Shown one piece after another: positions 17,970-30,992 of a stretch of DNA of 64,000 bases. The translations under genes and the position numbers were made by a program. Under the pieces are notes generated by a model. That model worked only from the letters and a program-made list of their open reading frames with translations, ran no database searches and was not told the origin of the DNA. The stretch is from Rickettsia akari str. Hartford (lineage in GTDB: Bacteria; Pseudomonadota; Alphaproteobacteria; Rickettsiales; Rickettsiaceae): NCBI RefSeq assembly GCF_000018205.1, contig NC_009881.1:1116001-1180000 (forward strand), given 5' to 3'. Each line of letters opens with the position of its first letter. Position 1 is the stretch's first letter.

Positions 17970-18084
17970 TGTCATCCATGCGAAAGCAGGAATCCATCGT
18001 AAAGCGAGATAAATCGGGTTTTTAATTTCAAAAATTTGCTGCTTTTATACTTTTTTTAGATTCCTGCTTTTATAGGCATGACGT
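17970..18084. repeat. Inverted repeat between the phasin and PLD genes
   Basis: ATGTCATCCATGCGAAAGCA .. GGAATCCATC is answered by GATTCCTGCTTTTATAGGCAT..GACG. The interior holds AAAGCGAG .. TTTTTAATTTCAAAAATTTG. A close relative with the same interior lies at 55580-55684. It is located where two converging transcripts end. Confidence 0.8.
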
Positions 18085-18109
18085 GAGAATCATACAGCAA
18101 CACTTTGCA

Positions 18110-18712
18110 TCAATTACTAGCCTTTCTGTGTAACCAATTTTGTAAATAAGACTCTGCTACCTCCTGATCTTCTATAGCAATCACATTTTCGGCATTACGT
18201 TTGTCGGCAGCAGCCGTGAAATTAAACGAACCGGTTATTACTTGCTTTTTATCAATAATTATAACTTTATTATGAGCAATTCCCGGTACTTTATCTATAC
18301 CTACATCAATTTTTGCTTGTTGTAATTCGTGTAATTTAGAAAATTTCTGCTTTAAATTACTACGATCAAGCAATATTCTAACTTTTACTCCTCGCATCTG
18401 TGCATTAATAAGTGCAGTAGTAATTAACGCATCGCTCATACCGTATGCCTGCATATAAATAGATTCTTCAGCTTTATCTATCTGATTGGCTATAAACTTA
18501 GTACAACCGGCAGGTGGAGTAAAACACGTACTAACTTTACTTCTTGCAGGCTCTGAAATATTGTAATGCTTTATTTGTGGAGCAGATAAAGCGAATGATT
18601 TTTGATTTATTAGATTAGTAAAATAATCAGGATTCTGTCCATCAATACCTAAAGCAACGCCCAAGATAAAGGCAATAGATATTTCTATAAATTTATTATT
18701 TTTTCTCTTCAT
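18110..18712 (-). CDS. pld: Phospholipase D-like protein, secreted
   Basis: A 200-aa protein with an N-terminal signal/anchor (FIEISIAFILGVALGIDG) and one PLD catalytic motif AHNKVIIIDKKQVITGSFNF (His147, Lys149, Asp154). The family needs two HKD motifs, so a single-motif enzyme like this works as a dimer, as in Nuc endonuclease. Rickettsial PLD of this type has been linked experimentally to escape from the phagosome; that is literature on homologues, not visible here. The gene follows phaC in the same direction after a 92-bp gap containing a hairpin. Confidence 0.9.
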   Translation of the reverse strand: MKRKNNKFIEISIAFILGVALGIDGQNPDYFTNLINQKSFALSAPQIKHYNISEPARSKVSTCFTPPAGCTKFIANQIDKAEESIYMQAYGMSDALITTALINAQMRGVKVRILLDRSNLKQKFSKLHELQQAKIDVGIDKVPGIAHNKVIIIDKKQVITGSFNFTAAADKRNAENVIAIEDQEVAESYLQNWLHRKASN

Positions 18713-18758
18713 GACTTATTTATATTTTAGGCGTTGTGTGTATGGATCAAGAAACACA

Positions 18759-18792
18759 CATTGTCATTCACGCGTAGGCGGGAATGACAATG
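18759..18792. repeat. Short hairpin between phaC and pld
   Basis: CATTGTCATTC and GAATGACAATG are perfect complements, extended inside by ACGC..GCGG. It belongs to the TGTCATTC..GCGGGAATGACA hairpin type. It may attenuate or end transcription between phaC and pld. Confidence 0.75.
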
Positions 18793-18804
18793 AAGTAATA
18801 ACAC

Positions 18805-20556
18805 CTACTTCCTTACGTAACTGCCAGGTGCTTCTTCAATAGCCTCTAGATTCTGATAATCTACAGAATCTACTAGCTTATTATCATTATTTTTTATAAG
18901 CCAATCAAGCCAATAATTCCACCATGAGCCTTCATATTCCGTAGCCTTTATAAGCCACTCATGACTACTTAAACTTAAGTCATCGTTAAGCCGATAATGA
19001 TATTTAGCAATCGCAGGAGGATTAACTACACCTGCTACATGCCCTGAATCAGCGAGACAAAAAATCTTATGTCCGTTTAATAATTTGACTCCATCATATA
19101 TTGAACGCCATGGAGCTATATGATCTTCTTTTGCGGCTACGAAAAAAGTGTTGCAATCAACTTTTCCAAGATCTATTGTTGCCCCGAGTACCTCTAAATT
19201 ATTAGACTCTTTTAGCAAGTTATTACAATATGTATTGTGTAAATATTCCTCATACATTTTGGCCGGCAAGTTAGTAGAATCCGCATTCCAATATAGCAAA
19301 TCAAAAGGCATAGGTTTTTCACCAAGCAAATAATTATTGATAAAAAATGTCCAAATTAGATCATTTGCCCTTAGCAAACTAAAACTATTTGATAAATATT
19401 GTCCATCAAAATAGCCCTTTAGCTTTATATCTTCTTTAATGTAATTAATTGTAGCTTCATTAAAAAATATTCCAAGCTCGCCCGGGTGAGTATAATCAAG
19501 CAAAGTAGTAAAGAAAGTGCTACTGTGAACAGCATCTATTTTTTTTACTTTTAAGTAGGCTATGATTATAGCAAGGAACGTACCACCCATGCAATAGCCG
19601 ACAAAATCAATTTTCTCAAAACCAAGATTTCTAACATACTCAAAAGGAGCTAAAATGCCGTCTTTTAAGTAATCCTCAAAGCCTTTTTCCGATAGAGATA
19701 TATCAGGGTTAACCCATGAAATAAGAAAAACTTGCAAATTATTTTCTACCAAAAAAGATACTAGCGAATTATGCGGAGATAAATCGAGTATATAATATTT
19801 ATTTATACATGGCGGAATAATAAATATCGGAATCTGATAAGTTTTCTTTTTCGGCTCATAACATATTAGCTGCATTAAGTCATTTTGGAATATAACTTTT
19901 CCTTTTGTTGCCGCAATATTGTGACCGAGTTTAAATGCTGATTTATCAGTAGTTTTAATATTTAATATATCGCCTGAACTTTTTATATCGCTTAAGAAAT
20001 TTTCTAATCCCTGTACTAGATTTTGACCGCCGCTTTCTAACGTCTTACGTAAAACTTTTGGATTACAAAAAGCAAAATTTGAAGGTGAAAAAGCATCAAT
20101 AAAATGTTTAGTTACAAACTCTAAATGTTGCTTGAGATCATTTGATAGCACATATTGTTCTATATTCTTCTTAAGCCACTCACTAGATAGTAAATAATAT
20201 TGTTTAACAAAGTCAAAATAAGCATTATCCTCCCATGAAGAATCTTTAAATCTTTTATCTCGATTATCCGGAGAAAATACAGCTTTTGCCGGACTACCGA
20301 CAAATTTTGCAAAGCTATTCGTTGTAAGCTCTCTTAACTTATCAATATATTCAATATTAATCTGACAAAATTTTTCAGGATTTGAACAAAATTGTTCGAC
20401 CATTAAAGAAGCTATAATCCTGTTTTTATCACTTTCAATTAGGCTCCTAGTGATCATACTCCCTTTGCCTTGCATGAAATGCAAAATAAGCTCTTGATAT
20501 TTATCGGCAATTTCTTTGAAATTATTAATTATCGTCTCGTGCGATATGTTATACAT
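18805..20556 (-). CDS. phaC: Poly(R)-hydroxyalkanoate synthase, class I
   Basis: A 583-aa PHA synthase that polymerises (R)-3-hydroxyacyl-CoA into storage polyester. The N-terminal domain has KRFKDSSWEDNAYFDFVKQY, typical of the family. The alpha/beta hydrolase domain has the lipase-like box GYCMGG with catalytic Cys322, the Asp in KEDHIAPW and the His in DSGHVAGVVNPP. YEGSWWNYWLDWL near the end is the family's conserved aromatic tail. Length and residues are complete. With the phasin nearby, it implies granule formation, or a remodelled use of this chemistry, in an organism that lives in a nutrient-rich cytosol. The protein ends YVRK. Confidence 0.95.
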   Translation of the reverse strand: MYNISHETIINNFKEIADKYQELILHFMQGKGSMITRSLIESDKNRIIASLMVEQFCSNPEKFCQINIEYIDKLRELTTNSFAKFVGSPAKAVFSPDNRDKRFKDSSWEDNAYFDFVKQYYLLSSEWLKKNIEQYVLSNDLKQHLEFVTKHFIDAFSPSNFAFCNPKVLRKTLESGGQNLVQGLENFLSDIKSSGDILNIKTTDKSAFKLGHNIAATKGKVIFQNDLMQLICYEPKKKTYQIPIFIIPPCINKYYILDLSPHNSLVSFLVENNLQVFLISWVNPDISLSEKGFEDYLKDGILAPFEYVRNLGFEKIDFVGYCMGGTFLAIIIAYLKVKKIDAVHSSTFFTTLLDYTHPGELGIFFNEATINYIKEDIKLKGYFDGQYLSNSFSLLRANDLIWTFFINNYLLGEKPMPFDLLYWNADSTNLPAKMYEEYLHNTYCNNLLKESNNLEVLGATIDLGKVDCNTFFVAAKEDHIAPWRSIYDGVKLLNGHKIFCLADSGHVAGVVNPPAIAKYHYRLNDDLSLSSHEWLIKATEYEGSWWNYWLDWLIKNNDNKLVDSVDYQNLEAIEEAPGSYVRK

Positions 20557-20594
20557 GTTTAGTTCTGATAATGTTATATGATTTGTATGGCTCT

Positions 20595-20631
20595 CTATGT
20601 CATTCCCGTCTCCGCGCTGGAATGAACATAG
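20595..20631. repeat. Short hairpin between ubiD and phaC
   Basis: CTATGTCATTCCCGTC and its imperfect complement (GCTGGAATGAACATAG) surround a short loop. It is the same hairpin type as at 4621 and 18759. It overlaps the first bases after the ubiD stop (20638) and probably acts as its 3' end. Confidence 0.7.
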
Positions 20632-20637
20632 AACAAC

Positions 20638-22116
20638 CTAGATCTTTAAACCATCCCACATACTATCAACCTTGTCGATCACTTCTTGACTCATTTCTAT
20701 TTTTTTACCCCATTTTCTATTTGTCTCAGGGTATATTTTATCTGTTGCATCTATTCCCATTTTACTACCAAGACCTGACTTGGGTGATGCAAAGTCCAAA
20801 TAATCTATCGGAGAATTATCTATAAAGCTCGTATCACGTTTTGGATCGCTTCTTGTCGCTATTGCCCAAATCACTTCTTGCCAATTACGAACATCAATAT
20901 CATCATCTACAATGATAATAAACTTACTATACATAAATTGCCGTAAGTAAGACCAAATACCAAGCATTATTCTTTTAGCATGACCGGGATAGGATTTTTT
21001 AATCGATACTACTGCAACCCTATATGAACAACCTTCAGGTGGAAGCCAAAAATCTACTATTTCCGGAAATTGTTGTTGCAAAATAGGAATAAAAATTTCA
21101 TTTAATGCTTCACCTAAGATTGATGGCTCATCAGGTGGTTTTCCCGTATAAGTACTTAAATACATAGGATTTTTCTTCATTGTTATTGCAGTGACGGTAA
21201 ATACAGGAAATTCTTCAATATCATTATAATATCCGGTATGATCCCCAAAAGGCCCTTCAGGCAAATACTCCTCTAAACTTACATAGCCTTCTAACACTAT
21301 TTCGCTATGTGCCGGTACTTTGAAGTCAATAGTTTTACATTGTACCAGCTCTATTTTTTCATTACCGAGTAAACCTGCAAAATTATATTCTGAAACATTC
21401 TCAGGTATCGGCGTAACCGCTGCCAAAGTTACCGCTGGATTTGCCCCAAGCACGATGGCAGCAGGAAACGGCTCTTTTTTTGCTTCTTTCCAACGTTTAT
21501 GATGCTCTGCTCCGCCTCGTAACTTTAACCAACGCATCAATAGCTTATTAGGAGCTATTGTTTGCATCCTATATATACCAAGGTTATAATTATCCACCTT
21601 ATCTTTTGTTGGACCTTTAGTAACTACTATACCCCAAGTAATTAAAGGCGAAATATCCTCAGGCCAACATTTTTGAATCGGTAATATATTGATATTCGGT
21701 TTGTCAATGATGACTTCATGACAAGCTGCTTTTGATATTGTTTTAGGAGACATAGCAAAGATACGCTTAGCAAGAGGTAACATTGATAATGTTTCTTTAA
21801 AAGATGCAGGAGGTTGTGGATGCTTAAGTAATGCTAGTAAAACGCCAAGTTCTCTTAATTCTTTGGGTGATTTAAGGTTAAGCCCCATGCAAATGCGGTA
21901 GATACTAGCATAAAGATTAGTTAGGACTGGTATAGTGGATTTACTTCCATCAACTTTTATAACATTTTCAAAAAGTAATGCAGGTCCGCCTTGTGCTAAT
22001 GCTCTTCTGCTAATCTCGGTAATTTCTAGGTCAGTTTTTACCTCAAGAGAAATACGCTTTAACTCACCATTTTTTTCTAAAAATTTTAAAAACTCCGGTA
22101 AATCTTTAAAGCTCAT
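20638..22116 (-). CDS. ubiD: 3-octaprenyl-4-hydroxybenzoate carboxy-lyase UbiD
   Basis: A 492-aa prenylated-FMN-dependent decarboxylase of ubiquinone synthesis. It shows the family start [20 protein letters not shown], the central [20 protein letters not shown] with [11 protein letters not shown] (cofactor and Mn2+ region), the [15 protein letters not shown] loop with active-site acids, and [20 protein letters not shown]. The C-terminus has [20 protein letters not shown] and [11 protein letters not shown]. All are standard, and the length is that of E. coli UbiD. I see no ubiX in this window. Start MSFKDLPEF at 22116; upstream DNA is repeat. Confidence 0.95.
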   Translation of the reverse strand: MSFKDLPEFLKFLEKNGELKRISLEVKTDLEITEISRRALAQGGPALLFENVIKVDGSKSTIPVLTNLYASIYRICMGLNLKSPKELRELGVLLALLKHPQPPASFKETLSMLPLAKRIFAMSPKTISKAACHEVIIDKPNINILPIQKCWPEDISPLITWGIVVTKGPTKDKVDNYNLGIYRMQTIAPNKLLMRWLKLRGGAEHHKRWKEAKKEPFPAAIVLGANPAVTLAAVTPIPENVSEYNFAGLLGNEKIELVQCKTIDFKVPAHSEIVLEGYVSLEEYLPEGPFGDHTGYYNDIEEFPVFTVTAITMKKNPMYLSTYTGKPPDEPSILGEALNEIFIPILQQQFPEIVDFWLPPEGCSYRVAVVSIKKSYPGHAKRIMLGIWSYLRQFMYSKFIIIVDDDIDVRNWQEVIWAIATRSDPKRDTSFIDNSPIDYLDFASPKSGLGSKMGIDATDKIYPETNRKWGKKIEMSQEVIDKVDSMWDGLKI

Positions 22117-22199
22117 AGTTCTATTTTTTTTGTTTTATTTTGGTCTCTTTATTATGTCATTTCCACATGGCGTTTGCGTTGTGGCATGGATACCAGACT

Positions 22200-22315
22200 C
22201 GTCGTTGCGAGGAGCGAAGCGACGTGGCAATCCAGTAAAAATAATTAAATGCTAAACATTAGTATTTTTAACCGGATTGCTACGTCAATTACTTCGTAAT
22301 TTCCTCGCAATGACG
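22200..22315. repeat. Nested inverted repeat, 115-nt family
   Basis: The left arm CGTCGTTGCGAGGAGCGAAG with GCGACGTGGCAATCCAG is answered by CCGGATTGCTACGTCAATTA and TTCCTCGCAATGACG. The core is TAAATGCTAAACATTAGTATTTTTA, a variant of the ATTCTG core seen in other copies. It fills the space between the ppiD stop and the ubiD start. Confidence 0.85.
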
Positions 22316-22321
22316 ATTTCC

Positions 22322-23896
22322 CTACTTACTAAAATTAGCTTTTATCTGCATATCATTCTGAATAATTGTGTAGTTAATTAGCTCGTCAATTACAGAATTT
22401 TTAATATTATATATTATATTTTTTTCTGAATTGACATGAATATTTTTAGCTGTTAATTCATCTATACTTCTAGATTTAATATGTGCAAAATATACTTCAT
22501 CACCTACTTGGAATATAGGTGTATTACTTCCTATTTTAGTATTAAAAATTGATAATAATATCTCAGGAGTTAATGTTAGATCATTTTCCATTTTGGATCT
22601 AATATAGCTTTTTTTGCTTATTTTTATTCCAGTAGCTTTAAGCTCTTTTATGTTCTCTTGATCTGAATTGTATTCCTTTGCTAAATCCTTGATAATTTTT
22701 AAATTTACATCAGCGATATTCTGCTTTATCCAAACTTTATTTACCTGCTCTTTAATAGTATCAAATTCAGGTATTTTTGTCGGCTGAATAGATTTTAATT
22801 CTACCAATATAAGATAGCTTTTATCTTCTGCTTCTATAGGATAAGATAATTCTCCTTCCGAAAGCTCAAAAATACTATCAGCGCTTTCGGCAATTATTTT
22901 ATCTTCAATAAGCTCTGCATAACTTATATAGTTAACGTTTTGTATCGGTAGCTTATATTTTTCGGCAATTTCAACTAAGCTTGACCCTGCCGCCGTCTCA
23001 TCTTCCAGCTTTTTAGCAAACTCCATATTAAGTATGTCGATTTTTTGTGCCTTTAATAAATCATGCAATTGTTTTTGTACCAATTCAAAGCTTTGATCAC
23101 CGAATTCATCTTTATTTTCATTATAAAATTCTAACAACTCATCTTGCGTAACTGAGACTTTTAAATCCTTAATATTAGCCTTAATATAAGAAAAGCTCCG
23201 TTTCTCAGGTACCTCAAACGCGGTTTTATTATCTTGGTAAAAAACCTTTAATTGCTGGTCGGTAGGGGTAGGGATTTGTAAATCTTTCGGTTTATTTTGT
23301 AAATCTATTTGTATTAATTCTACTTCTCTTTTTTCAGCCATATAATCTACTATATTGTCAGTCATAGCGTTAGGAACATAGAAACTTTCTATAAAACTAC
23401 CGACAAGAATGTTTTTTAAAGCTTTTTCTTTAAAGTTTAATAAATATTTTTCTTCATCTATATAAGAATTTCTAAAATAAGCTTTAAAATTTTTTATATC
23501 AAAAGCACCTTGCTCATTTTGAAAAACCGGTGATTCTTTAACTAAAATTTTAACTGTATCATCACTTAGATCTAAGTCGTAATAGCTAACTAAATAATCT
23601 AAGACATTATCGTAAACAAGTCTTTTAAGGATTTGGTTATCAATATTTAACTGTGCTATTTCTTCGTCAGTTAAACTTGTTCCCGTTTGCTTGCTTATAG
23701 CATTAATTGCTAAAGATTTTGCTCGCAAAAAATCTTCTTGGGAGATATTTTTCACGTGAGAAAAAGTAACAATATCGCCACTTCTTCTTCCGTTTAATAC
23801 ATCTTTAATACCAAATCCGACAAAAGCAAAAGCTATCATTGCGAATAAAACCCGCATTATAAAACTATCGGCAGTTTTTCTAATATTATCTAACAT
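22322..23896 (-). CDS. ppiD: PpiD/SurA-like periplasmic chaperone (SurA_N domain)
   Basis: A 524-aa membrane-anchored folding factor. MLDNIRKTADSFIMRVLFAMIAFAFVGFG is the PpiD-type start with one membrane helix at about residues 14-28, with the rest periplasmic. A SurA_N-like domain follows (NISQEDFLRAKSLAINAISK, NQILKRLVYDNVLDYL), then a degenerate parvulin domain at about residues 250-370 (VAEKYKLPIQNVNYI..ELSEGELSYPIE). PpiD helps outer-membrane and secreted proteins fold as they leave the translocon. In PpiD the parvulin domain is often catalytically weak, as seems so here. Low identity makes the symbol a family call. Confidence 0.85.
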   Translation of the reverse strand: MLDNIRKTADSFIMRVLFAMIAFAFVGFGIKDVLNGRRSGDIVTFSHVKNISQEDFLRAKSLAINAISKQTGTSLTDEEIAQLNIDNQILKRLVYDNVLDYLVSYYDLDLSDDTVKILVKESPVFQNEQGAFDIKNFKAYFRNSYIDEEKYLLNFKEKALKNILVGSFIESFYVPNAMTDNIVDYMAEKREVELIQIDLQNKPKDLQIPTPTDQQLKVFYQDNKTAFEVPEKRSFSYIKANIKDLKVSVTQDELLEFYNENKDEFGDQSFELVQKQLHDLLKAQKIDILNMEFAKKLEDETAAGSSLVEIAEKYKLPIQNVNYISYAELIEDKIIAESADSIFELSEGELSYPIEAEDKSYLILVELKSIQPTKIPEFDTIKEQVNKVWIKQNIADVNLKIIKDLAKEYNSDQENIKELKATGIKISKKSYIRSKMENDLTLTPEILLSIFNTKIGSNTPIFQVGDEVYFAHIKSRSIDELTAKNIHVNSEKNIIYNIKNSVIDELINYTIIQNDMQIKANFSK

Positions 23897-24004
23897 AATT
23901 TTTTGTCTAAGTTTTTAAGTGAGAATATGTCACACCCGCGGGGCAATGCATCCTCAGCATTACGGAATGACATTTAAGCAGCTTCTCAAGACTGCATTAT
24001 AAAG

Positions 24005-24041
24005 CAAAAAAGCCTATATAGTCAAACTATATAGGCTTTTT
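24005..24041. terminator. Strong bidirectional intrinsic terminator downstream of ompA
   Basis: AAAAAAGCCTATATAG and CTATATAGGCTTTTTT pair perfectly over 16 nt around TCAAA. The run of T on either strand follows the stem. It lies 160 bp after the ompA end (minus strand) and upstream of ppiD, and so isolates ppiD from ompA transcription. Confidence 0.9.
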
Positions 24042-24090
24042 TATTATTTTTGTAGATGTTCGATGTCATTTCTGTATGGTTCAGTTTTTC

Positions 24091-24193
24091 TGTCATTGCA
24101 ATGAAATTACAAAGTAATTGACGCAGCAATCTCAGAAGTTTGTTATTATTTCATGAGATTGCCACGCAGCCTATGGCTTGCTCGCAATGACGA
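24091..24193. repeat. Nested inverted repeat, 115-nt family (divergent copy)
   Basis: TGTCATTGCAATGAAATTAC and TAATTGACGCAGCAATCTCA are answered by TGAGATTGCCACGCAGCCTA and TTGCTCGCAATGACG. The core lacks the usual ATTCTG palindrome. It occupies the gap between the terminator at 24005 and the end of ompA. Together with a further hairpin at 23925-23980, repeats fill most of 23897-24204. Confidence 0.8.
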
Positions 24194-24204
24194 CCTAGAG
24201 CATA

Positions 24205-27200
24205 TTAGAAGTTTATACGAACTTTTACACTACCTTGCTGAGTAAAATACTTACTTCCGATATTGGTATCGTAGTTAATACCGTATTCCATCATTTGATG
24301 CTTAGCAGTAATACCAACACCGATATCAAAGCTTGTTTTGCTTTGCTTAAAGCTGTTGGTTGGGAAAGGAGCAATCATACCTTGTAATCTCGCATCAATC
24401 GCCGGAACTTTATTCTTGAATGCATAATCAACCATTGCGTACAGCTCAGGAGTTAACACTACTTCACCTACATTTATATTACTTAATACCTTAGCACCGA
24501 GTAAACCATCGAAAGTGTTATAGTTCTTGCCTTTAACTGTAAGATTTTTGTTAGTAGTACCGGTTTCTTTATAACCCTTATCTTTGATAGCCGAATATCT
24601 AAGCCCAACTAGAGGTGTTAAGCTAATGTTTTCACGCACCATATAGGTATAACCAGCCATTAACTAACCTGTATAGCTTTCTGATTTATACTTACCGCTT
24701 GCGGTTTGATAGCCGACAGTCTCTAGTGCCGTCGCAATAACACATCTTGATTTGCTTCTTATCTTGTTATCAGAGTAAGATGCTATAGCTTTAACGCAAA
24801 GATTTGCATAAGGTACGTTATATAAACCGTATAAAGAGTAAATATTACTCTCTACCTCATTCTTATCACCTGTCTTATTATTTTTCAGTTTGATATCAGT
24901 ATCGGCTCCAGCTCTTGTATATGCAAGTCCGAGTGCTAAATCATCCTTAACTAAGCCATCAAAACCTATAGTACCACCGATTGTATCAGACTTATAACCG
25001 CTTATATTGTTATGCATCTTCTGCATTGCATTACCGACAAATGAGCTCCAAACTTAGCATCTCTGCCCTCATCACAAGCAGCTACAGCAACCGGCTCTAT
25101 TGCATCCATTCTAGCATTTAGATTAATTAAGCTACTTGAGATATTACTGAGTATAACTTGATTATTAATAGCAGCTATAGTATCGCTAAGCTTTACAACG
25201 TCTTGCATGAGCTGAGTTACAGTATCTGCTTCTTGGATTGGACTCAGTTTACCCCAATTATCGAAAGCTCAACATGCATCTGAACCTCTTTGTGCTTGCT
25301 CCATTAACTCAAGCGATTTCTTTACATTTGCAGCATTTGTGATATTTGCAAGCGGCCCACCAGGTTTAAAATATGCTTCTATCACTTCTTCCGCCATATC
25401 CTCTGCAAATAACGTCAAAGTCGATTCATCAAAAGTAAAGTTGACAAAGCGGTTGTAATTATTAACGGTTACTTTAACATTACCTGCGGGAGTAGGCTTT
25501 CATCCGCCTGCTGTTTCTGAAGATATTACCGTATATTTTGTATCCGGGCTTATATTATTAATGTCAAAATTAGTAGCAGTAACAACAAGTTCTAAAGTTG
25601 AAACTCCTGATAAATCAAGAGTACTACCTGATTTAATTAAGATATTACCGTCTAACTTATCTGCACCATCAAAAGTAGTATTTAAGGTTAGTGTATCGGT
25701 AAAGCTACCGGTACCGGTATATGTTATTTGGCTTGCACCTAAAGTAAGTGTAGTACCGCTACCTGTTATATTACTATTAAAAGCTAGGCTATTACCGAAA
25801 TTAATAGTAGCATTGTTAACTGCAAAGCTGGTAGCCGTTACATTTTTAGCAAAATTAGTGATAGAAGCTTTAGCTAAAGTAACTGCACCAGTGTTAGTAA
25901 ATGTATCGGCAAAACTTGTAGTACCGCAGAGCGTCGCCGTACCTTTTGCATTAACACTGCTTGCAAAGTTTATTATGCCTGCCGTTGTGATATCACCCAC
26001 CGAATTAGCCACAGTCCCTACAACACCACTAACACTGCCGCCATTCGTGAAGTTTAACTTCAGAGCCTGACCACCGGTTTTATTTATGCTGCCTGTTAAG
26101 TTAAAGTTTGCAGGTAATGTGAAGAGTGCAGTACCGTTACCTTGGATTTCAGTGATGCTAGCATTACCGCCTTGGGTTATGCTTACAGCCCCGGCACCTA
26201 CTTTTAACATAGCAATATTATTAATAGTACTTGCAACAGTTGCGATGATTGTACCATTAACTCTGTTACTGCTTGTAATACTACCGGTTATATTTTTATT
26301 TGCACCAAGTATTATAACTGCTGCTTGATTATTGAAATCTACACTATCGTTAATATTACCGTTTTGAGTTAAAGCAGTAGCAGCACCGAATGATAAATTA
26401 GAGTTGATATCCTTATTATAGCCGGCACTGATAATTCTAAATTGTTAGCAAATATATCAGTATCTATTTAGAATGTGCTGTTTCCTCTAAATTCTAATGC
26501 TTTTAATTTATTTACTACAGTACCGTAAGTAGCATTTCCGACATTTGTAAGAATTACTTGCCCGCCCGCAGCTCCTGAATCTACAGCAAGTTTACCTTTA
26601 TTTGGATCTCCAGGATCAAGTGTGGCATTTAATGTTATTGTACTATCACCGGCTGCACTATTTTGTAATACTAACTCTGCATCTTCATGGACAAAATTGA
26701 TAGTCTGACCGTTTGCGAAAATTCCTACATTAGCGCCATTTGCATCAATCGTATAAGAACCAGCAGCGGCAGGAAGTCCAAGACTCGCATTTGCTGCACC
26801 TATATTTATTACATTAATTTGGTTAGTAATACCGCATACATCAACAAACTGCATAGTATTTATGATATTAAATGCGAGAACATTTGTAGTATCTATATTA
26901 TTAAAGGCTACATTCCCTAAAACATTTAATGATGCTAGTTCATTTCCTGCCGTACATATTGCTTTAGCTGCACAATCATCTTGTAAGGTTATAAGGTTTT
27001 CTGTACCAAGAAGAAGTAACATACCACCACCGGTTGTAAACGCCGGTAAATCATTTTTAATACAACTCTATCATCTGTAGCACTATTGTTAACTAAAAAA
27101 AGCTTTGAGTTTGCACCTTTAAAATCAATAACTTGAGCGTTTAATATCTCAATATCAGCGTTCTTAACATTTATTGCAAAAGTCTTATTATCTTGAATGT

Positions 27201-28294
27201 TAATTTGTGCAACCGTCCCGATACTAGCATTATCTGCAGTAACCAAACCGAGAGTATTAATATTAATTGTAGCATTATTACTGTTTGCTATAGTTCTGCT
27301 TAATGTATAACTCTTACCGACAGGACCGTTCAATTCTAAAGTACCCCCCTGAGCATTCACACCGAAATTGATATTTGTAGCTATCAAATTACCGCCGACT
27401 TGTATCGTACCGACTGCTCCACCACCGGCAATATCATCAAAATTTACGATTTGTGCATAAATATCACTTGTAAAACAAGATCCGCAGCACCATTATCAAC
27501 TTTAGCATTCAGAACTTTTAGAGATGCTGCATTTGTACCTACCGAGCCGGTAACCCATACTCCAGCGTTGTTGCACTTATTGCTCCTACTGTACTTACTC
27601 CGCCTGCATTACCGTTATTAAACGTTACGGCATACAAAGTTTTGGTCCAAGCGATTGCTCCGGTAAAACTTGTTCGAGTATTAACAGTTATTTCACTATG
27701 ATCATGATCATCACTATCTATAGCTACTGCAATCTTTATTAATGCTAGAGTTGCAGATTGTATAGTTAAGCCTGCAGTGGCACCGCCTATGGTAATAGCT
27801 CCTCAACCTATATAATCAGCAGCAGCATCAAAACCATGATTTGCAGCAACTGCTTCAGTACCGGTTAAAATTAAGCTTTTGCCGTCAGTGATAGTAACAG
27901 GCAACAAGTTATCACATGTAACAATAGAACTGACGCTAGTATTTTGAGTAATATTTAGAGCTACTTGAATAGTACCTGCAACATTTATAGCAGTAATAAT
28001 ACGATCTGCTTCATCTGCAGTGATAGTATGATCACCACCGTAAGTAAATGCATCATCGTCTTGAGGACCGTCAGAAGGATGACCATTAGCGGCTCCTCCA
28101 GCCGTTATATCATTCAAATTATTGGCAACAGCAAAATCACTAAATACTGCATCATTAACAGAAATAAAACCAGAAGCGACACCACATGCCACGCTACCAC
28201 TCAGCATTATCGCTGCGGTTGAGGTAGTGAATAAAGCTGTTTTAAGACTTTTTTGAATTGCTTTTTGAAATAATTTTGGAGAAATATTCACCAT
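24205..28294 (-). pseudogene. ompA: Outer membrane protein A autotransporter (rOmpA, Sca0), decayed
   Basis: ATG at 28294 opens MVNISPKLFQKAIQKSLKTA, a Sca0-type signal region. The passenger can be followed through frames 27803-28294, 26989-27387, 26468-27022 and 25500-26210. The C-terminal beta-barrel is in 25002-25208, 24664-25026 and 24205-24660, ending GSKYFTQQGSVKVRINF. In-frame stops lie at 27803 (TGA), 26468 (TAA), 25500 (TGA), about 25270 (TGA) and 24661 (TAG). Frameshifts lie near 27050, 26430 and 25030, the last a small deletion where FGAWISPFVGN of known rOmpA becomes FGA-FVGN. The central tandem-repeat region of intact rOmpA is missing; the remnant spans 4.1 kb against about 6 kb. 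rOmpA is a surface adhesin of spotted-fever rickettsiae, so this strain cannot display it. Confidence 0.93.
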
Positions 28295-28424
28295 AATGTA
28301 AACTTTAATAAAAATTAAATAATTTAATAATTAAATATAAGTGTTTAAATATGTCTATTATAATTAATAATTATATACAATATTTTACAAATTTATATGC
28401 GGCATTTGCATTCTGCAGGGGCGG

Positions 28425-28600
28425 TAGCTTTGTTGCATAGATCGGTAAAACCTACTCAATGTCATTCCCGCGTAAGCAGAACCTTGTTGCATGGTTCGAG
28501 AAATCTACTGAGTAGTAGACCGTGCTCAAACCACGGGGTGACAGCTAAAAGTACTGGATCCACACTTTCACTGGGATAACATTAAGAATACGAGAATAAC
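28425..28600. repeat. Composite palindromic repeat upstream of ompA
   Basis: ATGTCATTCCCGCG, a CTACTGAGTAGTAG dyad, CTCAAACCACGGGGTGACAG and ACTGGATCC..GGGATAACATT can be read as overlapping pieces of two repeat types. It lies between the ompA promoter region (28295-28424, very AT-rich) and the end of ftsK. No gene is visible in this 308-bp gap. Confidence 0.65.
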
Positions 28601-28602
28601 AT

Positions 28603-30888
<2,286 letters not shown>

Positions 30889-30992
30889 TTAGACAAGCTA
30901 ATTTAATATGATTCTATAATGTCAACTTTTGAAATTTACACCTTAGAAAAAAATGTTATACTATAAACGATTTTAAAAACTTGCAATATAAC

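Noticed and set aside
25561-26328. Plus-strand frames of 169 and 80 aa rich in Val, Leu and Pro
   Set aside because: Antisense to the repetitive ompA passenger, whose biased codons keep the opposite strand open.
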